From: Nyssa sinensis
Lineage: Eukaryota; Streptophyta; Magnoliopsida; Cornales; Nyssaceae
Direction of reading: 5' to 3'
Assembly (NCBI GenBank): GCA_008638375.1
Contig: CM018036.1
Location: 9,393,577-9,457,576 of the forward strand
Length of the DNA: 64,000 nucleotides
Within the stretch, counting starts at the first letter, position 1. Every line of letters begins with the position of its first letter. This document shows, in pieces, positions 44,906 through 55,940 of this stretch. Both the position numbers and the translations under genes were made by a program. The notes beneath the pieces were generated by a model. That model made no database searches. It worked only from the letters and a program-made list of their open reading frames with translations, and had not been told where the DNA came from.

Positions 44906-46445
44906 AAAGGTTTAGAATTTACAAAATACTTGAAAACTACATATTTTTTGTTTTGTTTTTTAATTTCTATCCAACCGACGACTATGACCTGATAACAACC
45001 TCGCAGGACCAAGCTATCAACTGGTTTTCTATCTTTCTTGAATGCATGCGGATTCTAATTTTTAAATGTCATCACCATATATATATTTTTAAATAGAAAG
45101 GTTTTGCCAATTGTGTAGAACCACATTTCTTCTTGTTTTAATACTTATTTACTTCCTAATACTCTTCCTTGAATCATTAGCTTGAAGAAAGTCATATGAT
45201 CCTTGCACCAAATGGGCCTCTTTTCTCCAAGAAAGGACACTCCATATGCATAAAGTCGTTAGGGTAGGTAGGGGGGTTGAGACACTGAGACCCACATTTT
45301 GATCAATAGGTTTCCAACTGGATGGCCATTTCATAACTATCACATATACTTTTACACTTGAATATGAGCACTGGTACTTATGTGAAAGCCTAATCCTTAG
45401 TCATGTTAATCCAACACAAAAACGTGATTAAGAATTGAAGAGGTCGAATTTTTTGGCAATCAAGTAGTACAGAGCTTACTCACCCAATCAAAAGTAAAAC
45501 TCTCTAATTTTAAATTTGAAATATTATTAATAAACGTGTATAATAATGATTGAATACATCATATAAATAAGGTTAAGTGATTACTAATCTGAGTAGGATT
45601 TGGCTAATTCTTATGCTAAACCTATTACAATTAGGAAATTAACAAATCTAGAAAATGTGAAAATTTTAGAATAAATAAAAAATGAAAATTTTTGAAAAAT
45701 TTAAAACTAGATGGAATAAGAAAAAGATAATTGCAAAACGGAACCCCGTTCCGAATTTTCTAGACAAAGTAATTACAAATCTAAAATATACTATAAATAA
45801 TAAAATTAAAAATCTAATTGAATACTTAGCATTACTCTACAAGTTTCTGTCATAATAAAAATATTTTACACTTGAATACTTAGCATTACTCTACAAGTTT
45901 ATACTCAAATGCAGGCAACCTTTAATGCCATAACAAATGACAAACCACCTAGTACTAAATGTATAGGACATGTAATGAATTAGACTTGAAGTGATGCATG
46001 ACTATCTTCTACCTCCTCCTTTAGTATTAATTGTGACACACAACATATATAGACTTGTTATGATGCTAAGTAAAACACCGTAAATTCTTTCTGTGATTTA
46101 TTCAATTTTTACTTATTTTTTTATATTTTAAAAGAAATCGAACAAATATACATTCTGTGATTTAGAAATTAAAATACATCTCTTCTTAAAATTAGGGTGT
46201 ATTTGTTTAATTTTCAAAATATAAGGATATATTTCTTTACTTTTAAAGTAAAAGAAATTAAATAAAAATCATGTAGAGTGTGAGAGGTGTCGGTGTAATT
46301 TACCCTAAATTAATTAGGACAATTGAGATGCAATTGATTGAATAATTTAGTTTTTGTGAACACCTAAACAAAGTCCAACTGTTTTTGCAGCACAATATAT
46401 ATTCATATACTTACACTGAATCATTGTTAATAGAAGAAAGGATTA
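44906..46445. other. intergenic, no gene recognised
   Basis: AT-rich sequence. A 28-bp segment beginning ACTTGAATACTTAGCATTAC is nearly duplicated (about 45818-45845 and 45870-45897). No coding signal is found. Confidence 0.5.
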
Positions 46446-46446
46446 A

Positions 46447-46750
46447 TAGGTGGATGGAGGAGCCAAAAAGGAAAGGGTGGTCATCGGGTCAGTGTTAATA
46501 GTTTGGGTCAAGTTATTGAATATTGATAAGTGAATATAGTAGCCAAAAGGGGAAAGAACTATCATCGAGTCAATATTAATATTTCGGGCCAAGTCATTGA
46601 ATATTGATAAGTGGATAGAGCGACCAAAAGAGGAAAGGATTGTTATTGGGTCAGTGTTAATAGTGTGGGTCAAGTAATTGAATATTGATACGTAGATGGA
46701 GTAGGCAAAAGGGGAAAGGGCTATCATCGGGTCAATGTCAATAGTGTGGA
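46447..46750. repeat. tandem array, about 80-bp unit, nearly four copies
   Basis: The conserved wording 'AAGTGGATAGAG', 'CCAAAAGGGGAAAG', 'ATCATCGGGTCA' and 'GTGTGGGTCAAGT' recurs about every 80 bp. Copies are 70-85% alike by eye, so the array is old. The complement is open as a repetitive peptide, but nothing suggests a real gene. Confidence 0.85.
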
Positions 46751-46759
46751 TTGTCGTGG

Positions 46760-48385
46760 ACATCGGCTAAAAAATGTAGTAATTTGTTACAATTCTAAAT
46801 AATTAAAAAATTTGATCTTACACGTTCTATTCATCTTAAGACTTTTATCGTATTAATTTTATTTTTAATCGCCATCTAAGAAAGTGAAGCAAAAGAAAAG
46901 ATAATTTGGAATGGAATGCATATTAATAATATTGCTTTCAATCCAAACTATATTATGCAATATTACATAATTTTCTCTAATCATTCCCAAAATGGAGGTC
47001 CTATAGACATGTTATAATAAGGTTGAGGATTCAACAGTGTAACTTCCAATTAGTCTAAGTAATCACATTAAGTTGCTTCAACAAAAAATCAAGGCCTTAA
47101 ATGTTTGTCCACTAAACAGCAAACATATAACCTTGATCATGGAACAAGTAATAAATTGAGTAGAAGAGATTAATTAGCAACTTGATTATAGGCACATTAA
47201 CATACATAATGGTCCCATCCTATGTCACATGATTACTTAGTGTGGGGAGCAAATTACCTAAAATTGACTGCTATTTGTAATGCCCTAAATGCCCCCCAAT
47301 CCAATTCTCTATTTTTCAGGACCATTTTGGCCCTCAATCTACTTGAATTTTCTCACATGACCTAAATCCTAAAACTAGGTTATTGTGACCTCTCTAATTT
47401 TCATTGTTTTTAGATGTTTCTAACTATAATTATTGTAATGCTTTAAATTCCAAATGTGTAAGTGATATGATAATATATTATTGGGTCACATTAATTACAT
47501 GATTTAATGTACTGTCACTTGTCATATCATTTGAGATAGAAATTTGAAAAACATAATATTTTTTCTTATAATTAAAATTTTAAAAGGACCAACTAATTTT
47601 AGAGGCATTAATTTATGAGACCGAGCATTAATGTATGTCAAATTAACTGTAATTTGATAAATGAGATATATGTTTGAAAAAAATATTTTATCACAGAAAT
47701 GTAGGTTTCAGTGTGTGATTGTTCGTCGGCGGAAGTAAAGGGAGATAAAGGTTCGTCAGTAGCCCTCCAAATTTTTTTCAAATTGATATTTTATCTTTAT
47801 TTTTTATAAAAAAAAAAATTAAAAAAATTAGGAATTGGCCCCCTCCCAATTTTATTTTTTATAAGTGAACCTTCTAAATTTCAGTTTTTATTTTTTTATC
47901 CTCTTGTATTAATGATTTAGATCTACCACCGGTGGTGATGGTGGCACAGGAAAAAGTCTAGAGTAAACCGAAAAATTTTTCCAAACAATTAAGATTGTTC
48001 AAAATGCGCATAACAAAAATTAATTTGACATTACTTAAAAGAGTTTTTATTTATTTATTTATAGAAGCGATGGGATTCCCATCCCCTAATGAGGATAGTG
48101 AAATTTGACCTAAACAATTTTGTAAATAATCCTTCACACACTCTTTTTTAAATATAAAAAATAGTGTGTGAAGGATTATAAATATAAAAAATAATAATGA
48201 AATTTATTTATTTTTTAATTATAAATAATAAGAATCGAATTCTTAATCTCAAGCTTCCATTTTAAATTATATTAAAACCATATGCTTATTTGTTTTTGTT
48301 TTTTTTGAGTGAAGGTAAACAGTAAAATGCATTATACCAATGTTATTCCTATAACGTACAAGGCACAAACAACAAAACAACGTCG
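46760..48385. other. upstream flank of the TOR1-like gene, AT-rich
   Basis: No gene is seen. It contains a perfect 15-bp inverted repeat, AATCCTTCACACACT at 48128-48142 and its complement at 48163-48177, with a 20-bp loop. Confidence 0.55.
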
Positions 48386-48695
48386 TTGGATTGTTTAAAT
48401 TACTTACACGCCGCCGTTTTTGTATTTTTTTTCCTTTTGTGGGAAGAAATTAAAATTACACCTGGCAACATCATTTTCTGTGAGCAATCTCTTTCACCGT
48501 CTCTTCCCTCTTTAAAAAGAGCGAACAAAGTGCTCAAAAGGGTCAGAGACAGGAAACCAAACACAACCTTACGGAAACTGGCAACCGCCACCGATCACGG
48601 CCTTATTAACCCGGCCATCTCGCCGGAGATACCGGCGGCGCCACCCCCTCAACCTTAAAACCATCACTGCCATAATCTGACACGCCACTCCTACA

Positions 48696-51600
48696 ATGGC
48701 ACTCGTCAGGCGCTCCTCTCAGACTCCAAACCAAGCCGCCTCGACTCGTGACCTGAAACACCGAGTCCTCACGTGCCTCAACAAGCTCTCCGACCGCGAC
48801 ACTCACTCCGCCGCTGCGACCGAGCTCGAGTCCATCGCCAGGACTCTCACTAACGATTCCATTCCGCCCTTCATTTCCTCCATCTCCACCACCGACGCCT
48901 CCGACAAGTCCCCGGTCCGCAAGCAATGCGTCCGCCTCATTTCACTTCTCTCCGAAGCACACGGTGATGCACTCTCCCCCTACCTCTCAAAAATCCTCTC
49001 CGCCGTCGTCCGCCGCCTCCGCGACCCCGACTCCACCGTCCGCTCCGCCTGTATCAACGCCAGCGGCGCCATATCCTCGCATATCACGAAACCTCCCTTC
49101 ACATCAATTATAAAACCTTTAATTGACGCACTCGTCACCGAGCAAGACCAGAATTCACAGATCGGTGCCGCCTTGTGCCTCGCCTCGGCGATCGACTCCT
49201 CGCCCGATCCGGAACCTTTATACTTGAAGAAGCTGTTACCGAAGCTTGAAAAGTTGCTGAAGTGCGAGAGCTTCAAGGCGAAGCCGGCGCTGCTAACGCT
49301 TATCGCCAGCATAATCGAAGCTGGGGGCGCTTCGAGTCACCAAATACTGAAAAATTTGGTGCCTTGTTTGGTTGAGTTTGTAAGCAGCGAGGATTGGGCA
49401 GCGAGGAAGGCGACCGCGGAGGCACTGATAAAGCTCGCGGTCGTGGAGAAGGACATGCTGTCGGAGTTCAAGGCTTTGTATTTGAAGACCTTTGAGGCAA
49501 AAAGATTCGATAAGGTTTGATTTGATTTTTTTAATAAATATGAATTTGGATTGATTATGTGATTGTTCATATAAATGAAATGTGAATTTTGTGTGTATTG
49601 GTGTTATGTAGGTGAAGGTTGTTAGGGAGACCATGAATCAGATGGTGGACTCTTGGAAGGAGGTTCCTGATGTTTCCGATAAGGTGTCAGCACCTCCTGA
49701 ATCACAATCTTCTACCAAAGGTATAAGATTTATATGCTCATTGATTTTTCCCCTTTTTTTGGAAATATTTGTAGGTTCATTAAATTGAATGATCTCTTTC
49801 TATATTTCTTAGAGACTTTGATGGTTTGATCTAGTTAATCAGATTCACATTTTATATTAACCTTTTTTTTGGCAAAAAATTAACCTTGCAAAAGCATGAA
49901 TGGAGATAACCAAATGAATCGATTACAGACACATATTAACATTTATGTTATTTGGGACGGTATTGTTCAGGATTGAAGTTTATTGTTGCATTATGTTCCT
50001 TCTATTTTCCCCCTCTCTTGGCATTATTTCTTGTTTGAAGAGATACTGATAGGATTGAAGCTTGCAATCATCTATTTTTGGTTGCATCTCATCTTTGTCC
50101 ACATTTCAACGCTTTTTCTTTGGATTATTTTGACATCTATCTGTGTATGATATTTGTTTCCTAATTCCCTTTATTTTTCTGATCTGTTGTGTGTATGTCA
50201 GTATGTGTGCATGTATGGGTGGCAGGTTAGTTATTTTGATTTGGTTAGGCCTATAATTTATTGTTCTCTTCAATTGAGCTTTCCTCCTGGTCACATTCTT
50301 GGTTTGTTGAATGTTATTATTTAAGTTGATGTTTCAATCATCTTACTCTTCACTTCGTTATGTCTAATACCCAAAAAAGGACATTGTTTGTGTCTAAAGT
50401 TCTTTTTTGTTTCTGGTTTTGGTGGACAGAGGATGCTGATGATGGACACTACCAACCTGGCTCCAAAACTTCCTGCACTACTACTTCTGGATATCCTCAA
50501 ATGAGAAAGCAAAACATCCCGGCTGGCAGGTTTCCCGTACCTGATGGTTCAGTCGCAACTACTGCCAGGAAAAGAAATCCTCTGGCTAATAGCGACAAGA
50601 AAACAGGTCCAGCAATGTTCCGAAAGCTGGACCGTAAGAAACCCACTGATTGGAAAATTGAAATTGCTGCTCCCCATGCTCCCTTGATGACAGGGGTTTG
50701 TGAGAATGATCCCAGGGGGAAGGATGAGAAAGCCGAGAAGGAGAAATATAGGTTTGTGAAGCCAGAACTGAAACGGGCTTCTCTTCAATAAAAATGCTGA
50801 TGACAGGATGCACAAGTTTGGTGGTCTCAAGGCTGGATCTCGCGTGGTTCCATGTCATGATGAGAGTTCAGAATCTACTGTTGTAGTTAGTAATGCTACT
50901 GAGATTCTCCATAGGAAACCGAAAGAGTCTGAGGATCTTTCTTTGATCCGTGAACAGCTTGTTCAAATTGAAAATCAGCAGTCTAGTTTATTAGATCTCC
51001 TCCAGGTAATTTCCTTGCACTTGACCATTGATTCCTCTTTCAATCGTTTTGTTATAGCTATTTTGTGTCAAAATATCAACATAATTGCCACAAATTTTGT
51101 TCTCTAAGCTAAGTGAGTTCTCTTCATACTTATTTATTTATTTTATAAGTAAAACATATTATATTAAAGGTGCCCAAGGGGGATGAATTCATATATACAA
51201 AAGGGGAACCAACAACGAAAAATTTAGTTGCAATTCTCCCAAAAAGTCAACAAAAGGAATTACATATAAGGGGTAAGCTTCCCTCAACCAAAAGTAAAGT
51301 ATTCTAAAAAAATTATCCTCAAATCTACTAAGAGATAGATTTTTTTCCTAAAAATCCTCATCTTTCTCTCACTCCACAAGCACCATAGTAGACAAAGTGA
51401 GGCCATATGCCAAACCCTCCCCAACGGAAAAAGGAGGCCTTTGACTGAACGAGGAATGCCCCACATACAATCGAAGAGGGCAAAAACAAGGTTCCACATT
51501 TCCCATACCACCTTGCAGTGAAGAAGAAGGTGATCAACCGTTTTGGCTCTTTGCACAAACACCACCTACTAGACAACCAAAAACCCTCCTTTACAGGATG

Positions 51601-54212
51601 CCAATGTTTAATACCGCTTCCCATGTAGCAATCCAAGTAAAAACTGTTACCTTAATAGGAACCTCATAGGACCAAATCATATTCCAAGGAAATTCCCTAT
51701 TCGTTCCCCTAACTAAAGCTCTATAGAAGGATCGGACAAAGAAAGTCCTTGATTTGTTCAAGGTCCAAACAAAAGTATCCTCTCCATCACCTCTATACTA
51801 AAATGGTTAAGAATAGCCATCTCACCACATCGCCCATCTCCCAGTTCTGAAGATTTCTCCTAAAGTAAGGAGACAACACCCAATCACCACATGATTGCGA
51901 GACATCCCTCCTCCACCAGAGCGTTCCAATTAGTGGCAATCCTATAAAGCTACAGGAAGTGATCCATCAATGGAACATCCGCACCTGGCAAGCATCCACC
52001 AAAAACCTTACCTCGAAACCCCCCCCCCCCCAAAAAATCATAATTGTTGAGAGCTTGATTTACATTGTAGTTTAAGTTTTTGGAATAACTAGTTGCTTGA
52101 CATTGTATCAGAGCATTGGTAATAAAAGGTCTTGGGTTCAAGTCTCTCCATTTGCATATATTATCTATTTGTTTTGTTTGTGCAAAGTTGCACTCTCTTT
52201 TGTTTCGTATTTGTTTATGATTTCTTTGTCTCCCTACATTTGTCTGGGGTCACATGTTAAGGGGGAATGTTGAGAACTTGATATACATTGTTATCTATTT
52301 TCTAACAACTCAAGTTTTTGGAGCAACTGGTTGATTAACAATAATGACCCTAATATATGGACTAAAACATATTGGATTTCTAAATTGGGAATCATCCTTG
52401 ACAAAACCTTTGGTTTGAGGTGCTTATGAAAAAAATTATTTGGTTTAAGGTGTTACTTGTTAGTAAGTTAACTAGAATCATTGAAGGCTCGACCAAATTA
52501 ATTACTGGACAATAGTTCTATGGGAATGAATCATGGGAAAAATGATTTTTGTTCTCATCATTATCCTCATGATTACTTACAAATCAATTTCAACTATTTT
52601 AAATAAGAATTATCTCTTGCTTGAATCCTACATGCAAAAATCTACAATCTTTTAGAAAACCACCTCCAGACCAGATGTTTATAGAATCAAAATAGTATCA
52701 ACAATGCTTTTGCTCTGCTTCTTACACTAGGGCACTGAACAACCCATTTAAGTTGAGACTTAAGCATGCATGCAATAACCCGCTAACCACATATATTTGG
52801 TGCTAGGGAAGAGTCTAAAATATTGCTTGCACCATCAGTAACTTCAAGTTATGAACTGCAGGTCCACAGCTTCATGATTCTTGTTATCCATAAGTTGTAT
52901 TTAATCTTCTTCTTTTTTCCATTACAAGACTGTTTGGAACTCATTAATTAATTCTCCGATACTTCTACGTGGAGAGATTGGTCCTTTGGGTTTGGTTATT
53001 CACTTAATTGATATGAACAGGCTCTAACAAGAGCGAACAAAAGGGATAAGCATACAATGTTTGAGGACCATTTTTATGTATTTTGATGGTCGATCAAATA
53101 TAAATTCTAAAAGTTTCGTTGAACCTTGATCTTGTTCTGTTTAAAATCTCATTTGTCAAAATAAAGCAAAAAACTTTGGCAGCCTGTTTTGATTTTTATC
53201 AGGAGAGACCTGCTGACACTAGCTTTCTTATAGTTCAATGTCGGAATATAGAAAGTAAATAACTGTCATAAAATATTCTATGAATTTCACATCCAAAACC
53301 TGAATAATTCTTATTCCCAACTTTGTCATGTGAATGAAACCTGAATTTACCCTGTTATAGTTCAGTAATCCATGTGTTAGTAGTGAATATTCCAAAGTGA
53401 ATTTCTGAATTATTCTGGATAACTCTCGAGGAATTATCCACCTCTAAGAAAGCATCACCATCCTGCTCAAAATTATTCTTAGATCTTTTGAGGTTTGAAT
53501 TTTCCCAACTAAGCAGTTAGTTCTTTTATTTTTCTTTCCCCGAAGCTGAATAAACTTTGTATTCAACAATGCTTACCTAAGGATGCTTCTTAGAGCATAA
53601 TAGTTTACTTGCATCACACATCTATTTTCTTCACCAACCTTTGTATGGTACATGTTTTCATGGTGTTTGTATATGTTGATACTAATGGTTCTATTGATGA
53701 TTTATTTACTTGTGCTTTTGACTATTATGAACCCTCTTTTCACACAATGTGTTCCTGTTTCTCAATTTTAGAAATTCATTGGGAGCTCACAGAATGGTAT
53801 GCGTTCTTTGGAGACACGTGTGCATGGTCTAGAACTGGCATTGGATGAGATTTCATTTGATTTGGCTATGTCAACTAAAAGGATGGCCAATACTGACTCA
53901 GAAGGAACCACATGTTGCAAGCTACCTGGTGCAGAATTTTTAAGCTCCAAGTTCTGGAGGAGAACAGAAGGCCGATATTCAACCTCACGGTTGTCTTCTT
54001 CTGGTGGCACCCCATCAGTGGTTGCCATGCATAACATAGCCAATAAGAATGGTAATGCTGAAACATTTAAGCTGGAGAATAGGAGATTTCGGCTCCAGGG
54101 TGGTGGTGGTGGTTTTATTGTGAATCCTTTGGCTGAGATTCACAGTGACTCCCAGGGGATCTTTGAGGTTCCCTCAAATAGAGTCTCAAAGAATGTTCAT
54201 GGTGCCTTATAA
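48696..54212 (+). CDS. TORTIFOLIA1/SPIRAL2-like microtubule-associated protein, about 647 aa, four exons
   Basis: Exons are 48696-49514, 49612-49720, 50430-51005 and 53772-54212, all with GT-AG borders. The N-terminal half (residues about 20-270) is a stack of HEAT/ARM-like helical repeats, with 'LKHRVLTCLNKLSDRDT' at the start and 'WAARKATAEALIKLAV' near the end. These features are typical of the plant TOR1/SPR2 family, which binds cortical microtubules and controls directional cell growth. The C-terminal domain has 'ESTVVVSNATE', 'LLDLLQ' joined to 'KFIGSSQNGMRSLETRV', and 'LALDEISFDLA', all family hallmarks. The length fits the shorter TOR1-like paralogues rather than TOR1 itself. Exon 3 carries an apparent 1-nt insertion near 50780-50784. 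With it the frame stops at 50789-50791; without it the exons total exactly 648 codons. It may be an assembly error or a real lesion. Intron 3 is 2.8 kb and holds a LINE fragment and a TRIM. Confidence 0.9.
51140..52034 (-). mobile_element. 5'-truncated L1-type LINE in intron 3 of the TOR1-like gene
   Basis: On the minus strand the zinc-binding reverse-transcriptase tail is readable in two frames. Residues include 'FVQRAKTVDHLLLHC', 'WEMWNLVFALF' and 'LWCLWSERKMRIF' (51284-51565). The 3' end falls near 51140 after an AT-rich 'TTTAATATAATATGTTTTACTTA' type ending. The 5' side stops abruptly at a C-run near 52021-52034, which fits truncation during target-primed insertion. It is antisense to the host gene. 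Confidence 0.8.
52045..52340 (+). mobile_element. TRIM retrotransposon, complete, 296 bp, in the TOR1-like intron
   Basis: LTR 1 (52045-52102, 58 bp) and LTR 2 (52268-52340, 73 bp) both start TGTTGAGA(G/A)CTTGAT and end in CA. LTR 2 holds about 15 extra bases. The sequence after LTR 1, TTGTATCAGAGC, is one mismatch from the initiator Met-tRNA primer site TGGTATCAGAGC. A polypurine tract, AAGGGGGAA, precedes LTR 2. A perfect 5-bp target duplication, ATAAT, flanks it (52040-52044 and 52341-52345). There is no coding capacity. Confidence 0.88.
52346..53771. other. remainder of intron 3, nothing recognised
   Basis: AT-rich intron sequence ending in a TTTTAG acceptor at 53771. No further element or gene is recognised. 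Confidence 0.6.
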
Positions 54213-55890
54213 CATGCCATTAGCACATTATTGACAAGTGCTATCAGCAGGTATATATAAGAAATTTCATTCAACGCCTTAATTTCTGTCTTGCAGTCTA
54301 AATTTTGATAGATTTGATATCACGTCATCTCTATGATGGTGATGCACAGACTTGCATGTCGGCATAGCCCTCTCCCATACACCATGTCCTACCTTTTTGT
54401 CAATTATTGAACCTAACGATAGTGTATGGATCAAAACACAGTTCCTACTTCCTATTCAAAGCACTTTGTGGACTTTTTTGGCCTCCCTGTCTGGTAAAAT
54501 GTCATCTTCTAAAAAAATGTGTTGCTTTTTGGAACCTATGGGAATTAACACATACAGACAACCCTAAGAAGTCTTTACCACAACCAGAGACTCGAAAAGG
54601 TCTCAAAACACTCAACATACCCACCGATTGGAAGAATATTTTTATTTTTCTTATTATTATTACTACTCTTTTTGGACATGGAAATTAACATACACATGGC
54701 CTTAGAAATCTCAAGACATTCATTCTCCAAAAGTCTTTACTTTTTGTAAGATGGAGGATTTGAAGCTTGAGACCCAACATCCCACCGATGTGGGACAAGT
54801 TCTTTTTTGTGTGTTTTTTTTTTTTAACTCATGCCTTTTGTGTGGAGAGTGGACTGCCCTTTTTTTCTCCCCCAAAAATTTCAATCAAGCTTTTGTATAT
54901 TGTATAAATAATGTATCAAAAGCACTCCTTACTGCCTTCTGCACAATGTGTTTTGGACCAATGGTTATGGGACTCTCTTTCTGATTTTTTTTTTTTCTAT
55001 AAAGTAAATATATGCGTATTGAACAATTAGACAGACTTACAGCACTTCTATTAACCTTCTCGTTTTTTCCCCCTCTTACCAGATGGAAGTTTGAGTTCTG
55101 ATATTATTTTAATTGGAGAGATATAATCAATTGATTGAAGTCTGAGTTTGATGACGGAGTACGTAACAGAAGCGCATTATCGACTAAATTACTCGGGGTT
55201 TGCACATTAAGACAATACAAATCATCAAAAACCTAGAAATTAGGGTCACCAAATGAATCCCCAATATCTCTATTTTTTTTTCAAGTAAAAATTTTAGAGT
55301 CAGCATTTGAATCCCCAGTTCCTCCAATTCTTTTCAAGTACTGGCTGGGGAGAAATTACAAATACCATGTGATATGGTCCTGTATGAAGGGTGAATGTGT
55401 ATAGAGGAAGATCAAATTCTTGCTTTCACATTTATTTTCTGGCTGGGATTTCCTTGCATTCTTTGTTGCCTTTATTACTTGATTTGAAATAATACCGATT
55501 GGTTGCTGATGATGAACACAAGTTTATAATGAAGTTGTGCAAACCACAGCGCATCAACTTAGACCAAGTTCAAGTTGATGCGCCTGCTAAACAACTTCTG
55601 TCAAACAAACTAGCTATATCTATATTTTTTAGCAGGTGGCATGAAAAGGTCCCTATAATTTAACTGTCAAAAAGTTCTGCTAAATATGACAGAAAGAGTA
55701 GCAAACACTATTTGGATCTTATGAGCTGTATACTTCAACAACTTTATAATTTAATAATTGAAAATGATATAGTTATATTTTAAAAATAATAATTGGGAAG
55801 AAAAATGATTGTTATGTTTAAAAATGATATTTGAGCATTTAAGTTGAAATGTCAAAATATAAGTATTTTGAATTATAATATTGGGTTTCT
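54213..55890. other. 3' flank of the TOR1-like gene
   Basis: It should include the 3' UTR. A 'CCCACCGATGTGGGACAAG' segment at about 54782-54800 recalls TRIM/LTR start wording, but no paired repeat is found. Nothing else is recognised. Confidence 0.45.
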
Positions 55891-55893
55891 GGG

Positions 55894-55939
<46 letters not shown>

Positions 55940-55940
55940 A
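55894..55940. repeat. compound (CT)n(AT)n microsatellite
   Basis: About 13 CT units followed by about 10 AT units. Confidence 0.95.

Noticed and set aside
48386..48658. Possible upstream ORF of 90 codons before the TOR1-like gene
   Set aside because: It opens at TTG rather than ATG, is out of frame with the gene, and reflects the normal 5' leader.
54770..54805. TRIM-like wording (CCCACCGATGTGGGAC) after the TOR1-like gene
   Set aside because: No paired LTR, primer site or target duplication was found around it.
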